DNA of 59,669 nt from Spirochaetales bacterium (GTDB taxonomy: Bacteria > Spirochaetota > Spirochaetia > DAHUYW01): assembly GCA_027306915.1 (NCBI GenBank), contig DAHUYW010000023.1:1-59669 (forward strand), in the 5' to 3' direction. The notes under the pieces were generated by a model, which saw only the letters and a program-made list of their open reading frames with translations, searched no databases and had not been told where the DNA came from. Of the stretch, positions 40,905 through 49,700 are shown one piece after another. The stretch's first letter is position 1. Each line of letters begins with the position of its first letter. A program made the translations under genes and the position numbers.

Positions 40905-43111
40905 AGCGCGGCTTCCAACTGCGCGACTTTGTGCGAGAAAGCCTGCGCGTCAGCAGCAACCTTCCTGATGAAGTTGTCGTCCTCGATGGTGCCGATCACC
41001 GCCGCCATCTCCTCCTGAGTCTCATAGGTCATGCGGCGAAAGCGGCTCTCGTAGTCCTTGCTGCGCGATTCGCGGGTCCGCCTCGCAATCTTCTCCGCCG
41101 TTACCCGGGCGCTCTCGAGAAGGGTGCGCCAGCGCTCCCGGTCCATGGCTGCAGGCGTGATGTCATAGAGATCGAGGAGGGTGGCGAAGGCGTGCTCCGC
41201 CCGATGGAGGGGATAGAGCGTTCCAAGCCGTCGGTACTCGGCGTGCACCGCATCCCATGTGGCGCAGCCTCCCGAGACGATCGCGCGCTTCAGGTCGTCG
41301 AGCGCTCCCTCGGGAACGAGCTGTCCGCCCAAGTTGATCCAGCGTCGGCGCTTCGCCTCCCGCAGGCGATCGACAAGCGCGGGCAGGGGGAGGCCCTCGG
41401 CCTCTGCGAACTCGATGAGCACTTCCACCCCGTAGAACGAGAGCATCTCCCGATAGGCCGCATAGGCTTCGGCGGCCTTCAGGATGACGACCGGGCGGCC
41501 CGAGGCCTCGATGTGCTCACCGAGGACAAGAAGCCCAGCTACGCGGGCAGGCTCCTCGATGAGCAGGCGGCGCCCGGCCGCGGGGAGATCGGTCGGATCG
41601 GCGGGGAGGGCCGCGGGAGCGGCTCCCTCGGAGAGGCGAAGCGATGCCTTGCCAACCCATCGATCGAGGAGGGCGAGCGCCTGGAAGATCTCTTCGACGG
41701 TGTCCGGGGCGAGGTAGCCGAACTCGATGATCTGCTCCTTCGTGGCCCGAGAGTCTCGGGCCGCATACTTCCAGGCATTGCGCGCGACCGCATACATATT
41801 GTACATGAACCAGTACGCCGGCAGAATCTGAAGTCGGCCTTCGCTCTCGTTATTCGAGACGAGCGAGAAGGGCAGCGGGATGTCGAGCTCGGCGGGATAG
41901 GAGCCCTTTACCAGAAGCGTGAAGGAGGCGAAGCGGCTCGAGTGCTTGAGGCTGACGCAGAGACCGGGCCAGAAGCCGCGGCCGGCGAGGAGCTCGCCGT
42001 CGCTTCCCCGCGAGTTGTGATTCGAGCCGATGGTCGCCCCCGCCGCGACGTTGCTTTGACCAAGCACGGTCGCGGCGCAGAGGAAGGAGTTGTTGTGATG
42101 CTGCTCGTGGCCGGGGAAGATCAGGGAGTTCAAGACCTCGCAGCAGGAGATCGTCGAGTTGTCCCCGAGGACCGAGTTGATGAGCCGGGCGCCGTACTTG
42201 AGGGAGGTGTTGCTCCCCATGACGAAGCGCACCGCCTTGACGCCGTAGAAGATCCGGCATCCGTAGCCGATGATCCCGTTCACCAGCTCGACCCCCTCGC
42301 CGATCTGAGTGGGGGCCTCGGGGCTGCTGTTGATGGTGAGGTTCTTGAGCTTGTTCGCTCCCTTGATGTAGGCATCGCTGCCGATTTTCACGTCCTTGAG
42401 GATGCGGCAGTGCTTGACGATGGAGCGCTCTCCCACCTCCCCGTAGTAGCCCCGGCGCGGATCGATGAGGCGGTCGGTGAGCTCCTTCAAGCGAGCCATA
42501 AGCTTCGCGTCGCCGCGATAGCGGGACCAGAGGCAGGCGTCCGCGGGAAGCATCCCATCGAAAGGAAGAATCTTGCGGCCGCCGTTCTCGTTGCCGACCT
42601 CGAGCCAGATCCGCACCTCCTCCGGCTCGCCCGCTTTGAGGGTGCCGTTGCCGAACTTGGAGTGGTCCGTGGTGAGCATCTCGCTCACGCTCAAGAGGAT
42701 CACCTCGTCGCGGATGATGTAATGGGCGAGGTAGCGGACATTGTCGATGACGACATTCGAGCCGATGTCGCAGGAGACGATGGTGCTGTCGTACAGCCCC
42801 ACCGGGAGGCGCAGGTCGTGAAACTCGAGAAAGAGCGGCTCGAGGGCCCCGATCCGCACAAGCCCGTGGAATTTACACCGTTTGACGAGGTTGGGGTCGA
42901 ATCGCTCATCGACGAGCACCGACCCCCAGTCGTCGGCGACGTTGCCGTTTCGGGCGAGAAGGTCAATCTCGGGTGGGGTGAGCCCGCGGTAGGGGCGTAC
43001 CGCAGACTGGGTATTGCGAAGGTAGTATTCGTCGCGTCCTTCGGGAAGGTGCTCGGGCGAAATGAAACCGTAGCCGAGCCGGGAGAGAGCAAACTTGGCG
43101 ATGGTGTTCAT
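40901..43111 (-). CDS. DUF4954 protein, predicted left-handed beta-helix
   Basis: 736 residues. The N-terminal 450 residues have many strand-turn repeats typical of left-handed beta-helix acyl/nucleotidyl-transferase-like proteins: STIVSCDIGSNVVIDNVRYL, RSIVKHCRILKDVKIGSDAYIKG, PTQIGEGVELVNGIIGYGC, SVLGDNSTISCCEVLNSLI, and GATIGSNHNSRG. FPGHEQHHNNSFLCA is a conserved His-rich element. The C-terminal part is helical. It matches DUF4954, known mainly from spirochaetes and Bacteroidetes, function unknown; a sugar-modifying role has been presumed from the fold. ATG 43111 is chosen because a -10 box lies 7 bases upstream and the codons to 43165 cross the promoters. Confidence 0.8.
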   Translation of the reverse strand: MNTIAKFALSRLGYGFISPEHLPEGRDEYYLRNTQSAVRPYRGLTPPEIDLLARNGNVADDWGSVLVDERFDPNLVKRCKFHGLVRIGALEPLFLEFHDLRLPVGLYDSTIVSCDIGSNVVIDNVRYLAHYIIRDEVILLSVSEMLTTDHSKFGNGTLKAGEPEEVRIWLEVGNENGGRKILPFDGMLPADACLWSRYRGDAKLMARLKELTDRLIDPRRGYYGEVGERSIVKHCRILKDVKIGSDAYIKGANKLKNLTINSSPEAPTQIGEGVELVNGIIGYGCRIFYGVKAVRFVMGSNTSLKYGARLINSVLGDNSTISCCEVLNSLIFPGHEQHHNNSFLCAATVLGQSNVAAGATIGSNHNSRGSDGELLAGRGFWPGLCVSLKHSSRFASFTLLVKGSYPAELDIPLPFSLVSNNESEGRLQILPAYWFMYNMYAVARNAWKYAARDSRATKEQIIEFGYLAPDTVEEIFQALALLDRWVGKASLRLSEGAAPAALPADPTDLPAAGRRLLIEEPARVAGLLVLGEHIEASGRPVVILKAAEAYAAYREMLSFYGVEVLIEFAEAEGLPLPALVDRLREAKRRRWINLGGQLVPEGALDDLKRAIVSGGCATWDAVHAEYRRLGTLYPLHRAEHAFATLLDLYDITPAAMDRERWRTLLESARVTAEKIARRTRESRSKDYESRFRRMTYETQEEMAAVIGTIEDDNFIRKVAADAQAFSHKVAQLEAAL

Positions 43112-43118
43112 CGCATAG

Positions 43119-43148
43119 ATTGTACGGCAATCGCGCCACCCTGAGCAA
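43119..43148 (-). promoter_or_regulatory. Promoter of the DUF4954 gene, leaderless arrangement
   Basis: Minus strand TTGCTC (43148-43143), 18 bases, TACAAT (43124-43119), then 7 bases to ATG 43111. It lies back-to-back with the tRNA promoter, with three bases between the two -35 boxes. Confidence 0.6.
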
Positions 43149-43151
43149 TTA

Positions 43152-43181
43152 TTGACAAAGGGCATTTTCGACCACTATAGT
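43152..43181 (+). promoter_or_regulatory. Promoter of the tRNA-Ser cluster
   Basis: TTGACA (43152-43157), 18-base spacer, TATAGT (43176-43181); a start near 43189 precedes the first tRNA at 43207. Close to consensus, as expected for stable RNA genes. Confidence 0.75.
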
Positions 43182-43206
43182 AAAGGCCCAGTAGGCTACG
43201 GCTCGT

Positions 43207-43291
43207 GGAGAGGTGTCCGAGTGGTTTAAGGAGGCGGTCTTGAAAACCGTTGAGCCGAAAGGCTCCGTGGGTTCGAATCCCACCTTCTCCG
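43207..43291 (+). tRNA. tRNA-Ser (anticodon TGA)
   Basis: 85 bases with a long variable arm (TTGAGCCGAAAGGCTCC), acceptor GGAGAGG/CTTCTCC, anticodon loop CTTGAAA and T-loop TTCGAAT. Reads UCA and probably other UCN codons. Discriminator G, as in serine tRNAs. CCA is not encoded. Confidence 0.95.
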
Positions 43292-43358
43292 AACTACGCT
43301 CAAAGGGTCGCTTCCGGAAGGGATGCGACAGGCCGTAAGCGACTGCGACGAGACAGTT

Positions 43359-43448
43359 GGAGAGGTGCGAGAGTGGCCGAATCGGGCTCCCTGCTAAGGA
43401 GTTGTACTGGCAAAACCGGTACCGAGGGTTCGAATCCCTCCCTCTCCG
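43359..43448 (+). tRNA. tRNA-Ser (anticodon GCT)
   Basis: 90 bases with class II variable arm; anticodon loop CTGCTAA, acceptor GGAGAGG/CCTCTCC, T-loop TTCGAAT, discriminator G. Reads AGC and AGU. CCA is not encoded. Confidence 0.95.
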
Positions 43449-43458
43449 AAAAGATCGA

Positions 43459-43532
43459 GTGCCCATAGCTCAGTTGGATAGAGCGTTGGATTGCGGATCC
43501 AAAGGCCGGAGGTTCGAGTCCTCTTGGGCACG
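43459..43532 (+). tRNA. tRNA-Arg (anticodon GCG)
   Basis: 74-base class I tRNA: acceptor GTGCCCA/TGGGCAC, anticodon stem TTGGA/TCCAA with loop TTGCGGA, T-arm GGAGG-TTCGAGT-CCTCT. Anticodon GCG reads CGC and CGU directly. Most bacteria use an ACG gene edited to ICG for these codons, so this is unusual. CCA is not encoded. Confidence 0.9.
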
Positions 43533-43539
43533 CTAATTT

Positions 43540-43627
43540 GGAGAGATGCGAGAGCGGTCGAATCGGGCGGACTCGAAATCCGTTGAGCCGCACTGCGGCT
43601 CCGAGGGTTCGAATCCCTCTCTCTCCG
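43540..43627 (+). tRNA. tRNA-Ser (anticodon CGA)
   Basis: 88 bases, class II, anticodon loop CTCGAAA, acceptor GGAGAGA/TCTCTCC, long variable arm with GCCGCACTGCGGC hairpin. Reads UCG, a frequent codon in a GC-rich genome. CCA is not encoded. Confidence 0.95.
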
Positions 43628-43659
43628 TCGACCGGTTTGCCAGTGTGAGTGTGCGATCA

Positions 43660-43746
43660 GGAGAGATGACCGAGCGGCCTAAGGTGCACGATTGGAAGTC
43701 GTGTGTATCCGTAAGGGTACCGAGGGTTCGAATCCCTCTCTCTCCG
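43660..43746 (+). tRNA. tRNA-Ser (anticodon GGA)
   Basis: 87 bases, class II, anticodon loop TTGGAAG, acceptor GGAGAGA/TCTCTCC. Reads UCC and UCU. With the other three serine tRNAs it completes coverage of all six serine codons within 540 bases. The 4.5S RNA begins immediately after. Confidence 0.95.
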
Positions 43747-43747
43747 G

Positions 43748-43877
43748 GCTTCCCCTTTGGCATCCCCGTCAGGCCTCGCGCTATGGGCAGTCGCCTAACC
43801 CCGTCAGGACCGGAAGGTAGCAGCGGTAAGTGACTTGTCTATGAGCCGCCTAAAGCCTGGCCGGTGCCAAAGGGGTC
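43748..43877 (+). ncRNA. ffs: Signal recognition particle RNA (4.5S, short bacterial form)
   Basis: The SRP domain IV core GTCAGGACCGGAAGGTAGCA is present with the following GCGGTAAG, containing the GGAA tetraloop and asymmetric loop that bind Ffh. The ends pair as CCCCTTTGGCA/TGCCAAAGGGG, giving a single long hairpin of about 130 bases without an Alu domain. Seven T residues at 43878-43884 probably give the 3' end, with partial read-through to dnaX. Ends are set by the helix and are approximate. Confidence 0.92.
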
Positions 43878-43917
43878 TTTTTTTGATGGACGAAGGGCAA
43901 GAACCCAGGCGCTGCCA

Positions 43918-45747
43918 ATGGCATATGAAGTAACTGCAACCCGCAAGAGACCGGTGCTCTTCGATGAGCTTGCCGGGCAGGAGTTCGTGGTCTCGACGCT
44001 TTCGAGCTCCATCACCTCGGGCCGGATCGCGCACACCTATCTCTTTTCGGGGCCGCGCGGGGTGGGCAAGACCTCCGCCGCCCGAATCCTGGCGCGCGCG
44101 CTCAACTGCGAGAAGGGTCCGACCGCGACGCCCTGCGGGCAGTGCTCGTCGTGCATCGAGATCTCGCGCGGCAATTCGCTCGACGTGATCGAGATCGACG
44201 GGGCTTCGAACACCTCGGTCAACGACGTGCGCGAGATCAAGGACGAGGTTCTCTTCTCTCCGAACAGCGCGCGCTACAAGATCTACATCATCGACGAAGT
44301 CCACATGCTGTCGAACTCCGCGTTTAACGCCCTTCTCAAGACGATCGAGGAGCCGCCGCCCTACATCGTCTTCATCTTCGCAACGACCGAGATACACAAG
44401 GTTCCCGCCACCATCCGATCACGATGCCAGCAGTTCAATTTCCGCCTGATACCCGCCGAGACTATCAAGAAGCTCCTCGCCGGGCTGTGCGCGGAGCTTG
44501 GGGTGACCGCCGAGGAGGGGGCGCTCGTGTGGATGGCCAAGGAGGCGACCGGCTCGCTTCGCGACGCCTACACCCTCTTCGACCAGATCGTCTCCTTCTC
44601 CGGGTCCGAGATCACCCTTTCGGGCATCCGCGACACGCTCGGGCTCGCGGGGTTCGATCGGATGACCGCCATCGCCGATGCCGCGGCGGCCGGCGAGGGA
44701 AAGCGGGTCTTCGAGCTTGCCGACGAGACGCTTGCGGCCGGGGTATCGGTCGAGCAGCTGGCGATGGAGCTTGCCGAGTATTTCCGGAGCCTGCTCTTTC
44801 GAAAGCATGGGATCGTGCAGGAGTCGCTTCTTGGATACTCGGCTGAGCGGTTCTCGGCGGCGGCGCTTGCGACCTTCAGCGTCACGCAGCTCGAGCAGGC
44901 GGTCGATCTTCTCCTCGATCTGTATCGGAACCTTCGCTATTCCTTGAGCCAGCGCCTTGAGCTCGAGATCACCTTGAGCAGGCTCGCCGCGCTCGCAGGA
45001 TATTTGACCCCCCGCGAGATCCTCGCGCAGGTCCAGGCGTTGCGCCGGGAGCTCGGCGGGGGCACGGCCGCCCAAGGCGGCGCCACGCCGGCCGGAATCC
45101 AGCGGCCGGAGGCTGGCGCGGCGGGACGGACGCAGCACGCCGAGACATCCACGGCGGGGCGGGTGGCGCCGGCCGCCAAGGGGACCGGGCGACCGGTCGA
45201 GCAGCCTTCGCGCAGCCGGCGCGAGATGAGTCGGCAGGCGCCCGCTTCAGGCCGGCCCGGCGGCCCGGAGAGTCGACGCACGGATGCCGCTTCGAGCGCT
45301 CCCCATCCGGGACCGGCGGCGCCGCGCGCGACCGCCCGGCCGACTGCCGCCGAGCTCGACGAGGAGGAGCCGGATCCGGAGGGGTGGGAAGGTCTCGACG
45401 AGGAGGCCGTGGAGGAGGTCGAGAGCGCGGCCGGGCGGACCGCCCCCCGGCCGGCCGCACAGGAAGCGAAGGAGTCTGCCTCCGACGGAGTCCGCGCGCA
45501 GGTAACCGGCGCGCTCCGCAAGAGCAAGCTCGCCCTCTCGAGCGCCCTGGACAGCGCAATCGGATGGGAGCTCGGGACCGATACGCTCACCATCCTCTTC
45601 GAGAGCGGCTATACGGCGAACAAGGTGCGCGAGGATGTCCAGGCAGTGGTCGATGCGGTCCAGCAAACCGTCGGACGGAAGGTGAAGATCGTGGTGCAGG
45701 TGAAAGGGGGCACGGGGTCGTCGGAGCGAGGACCCCGAGACGAGTAG
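43918..45747 (+). CDS. dnaX: DNA polymerase III subunit tau/gamma
   Basis: 609 residues. AAA+ clamp-loader domain with Walker A SGPRGVGKTSAARI (44-57), zinc cysteines in CEKGPTATPCGQCSSC, Walker B YIIDEVHML, and sensor FATTEIHKVPATIRSRC. Domain III follows to about residue 365. Residues 380-500 are a low-complexity Ala/Gly/Pro/Arg stretch. The end has a small domain with WELGTDTLTILFESGYTANKV resembling the tau C-terminus that meets the polymerase. ATG 43918 fits the conserved start; the earlier codons are in the SRP RNA. No obvious slippery heptamer for making gamma was found. Confidence 0.95.
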   Translation: MAYEVTATRKRPVLFDELAGQEFVVSTLSSSITSGRIAHTYLFSGPRGVGKTSAARILARALNCEKGPTATPCGQCSSCIEISRGNSLDVIEIDGASNTSVNDVREIKDEVLFSPNSARYKIYIIDEVHMLSNSAFNALLKTIEEPPPYIVFIFATTEIHKVPATIRSRCQQFNFRLIPAETIKKLLAGLCAELGVTAEEGALVWMAKEATGSLRDAYTLFDQIVSFSGSEITLSGIRDTLGLAGFDRMTAIADAAAAGEGKRVFELADETLAAGVSVEQLAMELAEYFRSLLFRKHGIVQESLLGYSAERFSAAALATFSVTQLEQAVDLLLDLYRNLRYSLSQRLELEITLSRLAALAGYLTPREILAQVQALRRELGGGTAAQGGATPAGIQRPEAGAAGRTQHAETSTAGRVAPAAKGTGRPVEQPSRSRREMSRQAPASGRPGGPESRRTDAASSAPHPGPAAPRATARPTAAELDEEEPDPEGWEGLDEEAVEEVESAAGRTAPRPAAQEAKESASDGVRAQVTGALRKSKLALSSALDSAIGWELGTDTLTILFESGYTANKVREDVQAVVDAVQQTVGRKVKIVVQVKGGTGSSERGPRDE

Positions 45748-45800
45748 ATTGAGCTTGTCAAAAGGGTCTTTCGAGGTGAAGTTATAAAGGGAGGCGACGC

Positions 45801-46118
45801 ATGAATCCCCTCGATCTCTTGAAGAACTTCCAGAACATCCAGTCGCGCATGGCGACGATGCAGGAGCGCATGAAAGCCATCAGCGTCATGGGGACGGCCG
45901 GCGGGGACATGGTTCGCGTCGAGCTGTCCGGCCAAATGACTGTGAAAAGCGTGACGATATCGCCCGAAGCCGTCGATCCCTCCGACATTCCGATGCTGCA
46001 GGATCTCGTGCGCGCTGCGATCTCCGACGCCCTCGCGAAGCTCCGAGATAAGATGAGGGAGGAAATGAGCGACGTGACCGGAGGGCTCGATATTCCCAGC
46101 GAGCTGCTCGGGATGTAG
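45801..46118 (+). CDS. ybaB: YbaB/EbfC nucleoid-associated protein
   Basis: 105-residue DNA-binding protein of the YbaB/EbfC family, whose Borrelia member EbfC is well known. Helix NFQNIQSRMATMQERM, strand GGDMVRVELSGQMTVKSVTI and DLVRAAISDALAKLRDKM match the family fold. GGGAGG lies 5-9 bases before ATG 45801. It sits between dnaX and recR, the widespread dnaX-ybaB-recR order. Confidence 0.95.
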   Translation: MNPLDLLKNFQNIQSRMATMQERMKAISVMGTAGGDMVRVELSGQMTVKSVTISPEAVDPSDIPMLQDLVRAAISDALAKLRDKMREEMSDVTGGLDIPSELLGM

Positions 46119-46131
46119 GACGAGAAAGGGC

Positions 46132-46725
46132 GTGACGACCCTCGATCTTCTGATTCAAAACCTTACCCGCCTTCCGGGGGTGGGCCGTAAGAGCGCCTCC
46201 CGGATTGCCTACCACCTGCTCAAGGCAGACGCGGGCTACACCGAAACGCTCGCCCGCGAAATCGCCGAGCTGAAAAGCAGGATCAAGAGCTGCTCTTCCT
46301 GCGGCAACTACACCGAGAGCGATCCCTGCGAGATCTGCAGCGATTCCAGGCGCGACCGGACGGTGATCTGCGTCGTCGAGCAGCCCCAGGACATCCAGAC
46401 CCTCGATTCCACGAACGAGTATCACGGACTGTTCCATGTCCTTCAGGGGGTGCTCTCCCCGATTGACGGGATAGGCCCCGAGAACCTGAACATAGCGCGG
46501 CTTCTGTCGCGAGTGCAGCGGGAAGGGGCAAAGGAAGTGATAATCGCGACCAATCCGACGGTGGAGGGCGACACCACCGCGCTCTACCTGGTGAAGCTCC
46601 TGAAGGAGACCGGGGTATCCGTCTCGCGCCTCGCATCGGGGCTGCCGGTCGGGGGCGACCTCGAGTACGCAGACCGCCTCACCCTTGCGCGCTCGCTTCG
46701 CGGGCGAACTCCCCTCACCTTGTAG
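46132..46725 (+). CDS. recR: Recombination protein RecR
   Basis: 197 residues: HhH motif LTRLPGVGRKSASRIAYHLL (13-32), zinc finger CSSCGNYTESDPCEIC, TOPRIM domain VICVVEQPQDIQTLD with NPTVEGDTTALYL, and the C-terminal SRLASGLPVGGDLEYAD Walker-B-like element. It works with RecF and RecO in gap repair; RecF is encoded 17 kb away. GTG 46132 is 14 bases after ybaB. Confidence 0.96.
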   Translation: MTTLDLLIQNLTRLPGVGRKSASRIAYHLLKADAGYTETLAREIAELKSRIKSCSSCGNYTESDPCEICSDSRRDRTVICVVEQPQDIQTLDSTNEYHGLFHVLQGVLSPIDGIGPENLNIARLLSRVQREGAKEVIIATNPTVEGDTTALYLVKLLKETGVSVSRLASGLPVGGDLEYADRLTLARSLRGRTPLTL

Positions 46726-46755
46726 GGGCAGCGGCGGCCCGAGACGGCCGCCGAG

Positions 46756-49700
46756 GTGGGCAGCGCCGTGGACGATACGAGGGAAGCCCTTCATCACTTC
46801 CATCCGCTTGTTCGCGAGTGGTTTTCCTCCCGCTACGGGAAGCCGACCGACCCGCAGGAGCGCGCCTGGCCCCTCATCGCTTCGGGCCGAAACGTTCTCA
46901 TCACCGCTCCGACCGGGACGGGAAAGACCTATGCCGCCTTTCTCTTCGCGCTGAACGAGCTCATCGAGGGGCGCTGGCCGGGAGGAACGACCCGCGTGCT
47001 CTACGTCTCGCCTCTCAAGGCGCTGAACACCGACGTCAGGCAGAACCTTCTTGCGCCTTTGAGCGAGCTCGCAGCCTTCTTCCGAGAGAAGGGAAAGGAG
47101 CTCCCTCAGATCGCCGTCGCCACGCGCAGCGGCGACACCCCGCAGTCGGAGCGGCGGCGGATGGCGCGCCGCCCGCCCGAGATCCTCATCACCACACCGG
47201 AAAGCCTCAACCTCATCCTCGCCTCGCCGCGCTCCCGCGAGATGCTCGCCGGCCTCAAGACCGTGATCCTCGACGAGGTCCACGCGATAGTCGGCACCAA
47301 GCGCGGGACCCATCTCATCACCGCAGTCGAACGGCTGGTGCCGGTCGCAGGGGAGCTCCAGCGAATCGCCCTGTCGGCGACGGTGAAGCCGCTCGAGGAC
47401 ACCGCGGCCTTCGTCGGCGGGTATGCGGCTCGCCAGAGCGGCGAGGAATGGATCTACGAAAAGCGGGCGGTGGAAATAGTCCGCTCGGCCGTGCGCAAGG
47501 AAGCCCTCCTTGCGGTGCGCTCCGTCGGACCGGAGGAGGAGCCGCGGGAGGGATCGCGGCACGACGGCGAGACCGTGTGGGAGCGGATGAGCCGCTCGCT
47601 ATCAGAAATCATCGCCGAGAGGCGCTCGACCCTCGTCTTTGTAAACAGCCGGCAGCTTGCCGAGCGGCTGGCCCATCTCCTGAACGCCGGGCAGGGGGAG
47701 CTTATTGCCTACGCCCACCACGGATCGCTCTCTCGGGAGCTGCGCAGCGTGGTCGAAAAGCGGCTCAAGGAGGGCGACCTCCGGGCGATCGTCGCTACGA
47801 GCTCGCTCGAGCTGGGGATCGACATCGGCGAGCTCGATGAGGTGCTCCTGGTTGACACGCCCCCGTCCATCTCGCAGACGGTCCAGCGCCTTGGTCGGGC
47901 CGGCCATGGGGTCGGGGAGGTCGCGCGCGGGGTTCTCTTCGCCTCGAACGGGCCGAATCTCGTGCGCGGCGTCGTCGCCGCGAAGCTCGCCGAGGCGCAG
48001 AACATCGAGGAGGTTCATCCCATCGTCTGCCCGCTTGACGTCCTCGCCCAGGTGATCGTGTCGATGGTGGGCGTCGAGCCGTGGAAGCTCTCGGACCTCT
48101 ACGCCATGCTGCGCACAAGCTACCCCTTTCACACGCTGAGCCGGCGCCAGTTCGATCTCGTCATCGAGATGCTCGAGGGGCGCTACGCCGACTCGCGGGT
48201 TCGCGAGCTCAAGGCGCGAGTCTCGATCGATCGGCAAACCGACGTCGTCCGCGGGAGGGAGGGCGTGCTCTATCTGCTCTACTCAGGCGGAGGAACCATT
48301 CCCGATCGCGGCTACTTCGGCCTGCACGTTCAAGGCAGCGACGCAAAGGTGGGCGAGCTCGACGAGGAGTTCGTCTGGGAGCGAAAGGTAGGGGATACCT
48401 TCTCGCTCGGGACGCAGCGCTGGAAGATCACGGGGATCGATCACCAGCGGGTCAGGGTGGTTCCCTGGAGCGGCCCGCTCAACGCGGCACCCTTCTGGCG
48501 CGCGGAGGGGCTCAACCGGGACTTCCACTTTTCGGAGGAGGTCGCCCTCGCGCTCGAGCGATGGGAGGGCCGCATCGGGAAGCCGGGGTTCGTCGAGGAG
48601 CTCATGCGGAGCTACCGGATCGACGAGGAGGGGGCCTCCCGGCTGGAGGGCTTCCTGCGCAGGCAGGCCGAGGCGTCCGGCCGGGGGCTTCCCCACCGGC
48701 ACCGCATCCTGGTGGAGCACACCGCCGCGCAGGGGGGCCTGCGGCAGATCATCATCCACACGATCTGGGGCGGAAAGGTGAACCACCCCTTCTCGCTCGC
48801 CCTTTCGGCGCTTCTGCGCCGCACCTGGGGCGAGCACGATATAGTTGCCGACAACGACTGCATCGCCATCACCCTCGCGCATGAGGAGGCGCCGCGCGAC
48901 GGCGCCGAGCTCGGAAGCTCCGGAGGCTTTGCCGCCGCGTACGGCGGGGCGCTCCACGACGCGGAAGGTCCCGACGTCGCAGGGGTGCTGCGGGAGCTCG
49001 CGGAAGCCGACCTCGAGGAGCTTCTCCGCCAAGAGCTCGAGGGAAGCGGGTTTTTCGGCGCGCGCTTCCGGGAAAACGCCGGACGCGCCCTCCTTCTGCC
49101 GCGGCCGCGGGGACGACAGCGGGTACCGCTGTGGGTCACCCGCCTTCGAGCCAAGAAGCTCCTGGATCGAGTGCGCCGCTACCCCGACTTTCCGATCGTC
49201 GCGGAGACCTGGCGGAGCTGCATTCGCGACGAGATGGATCTCGCAGCTCTCGAGATGCTGCTCCTGGAGATCCGCACGGGCGCGATCTCCATCGAGGAGT
49301 GCCACACGCTTGCGCCCTCGCCCTTCGCCGCAGGCTCGATGTGGCTTGCCACAGGCGGCTACATGTACGCCGACGACACTCCGGGCGGCGCGCTCTCCGG
49401 GGGCACCTCGCTTTCCGGCGAGCTCCTTTCGGACATGGTCTTCTCGCGCGAGCTCCGCATCGCCTTCGATCCGGACCTCATCCGACGCTTCCAGGAGAAG
49501 CTCCAGCGGAGCGCTCGCGGCTACACCCCGCGCTCCGTCGGCGAGCTGTCCGACTGGCTCAAAGAGCGCCTCGTGGTTCCCCTCGAGGAGTGGGAGGGCC
49601 TCCTCTCGGGAATGAGCCGGGATTGGGGGCTCGACCCCGCGCGTGTCCGGGAGGAGGTGGCGCCCAGGGTTCGGGAGAGCTCGGCGGGCGGCGGGCTCTT

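Noticed and set aside
43149..43833. Protein-coding frames across the tRNA cluster
   Set aside because: Several open frames of 70-105 codons run through the tRNAs on both strands; the sequence is fully explained by tRNA and 4.5S RNA structure.
43918..45747. Programmed frameshift site in dnaX
   Set aside because: No A-rich heptamer followed by a hairpin was seen; the long tau-like form is probably the sole product.
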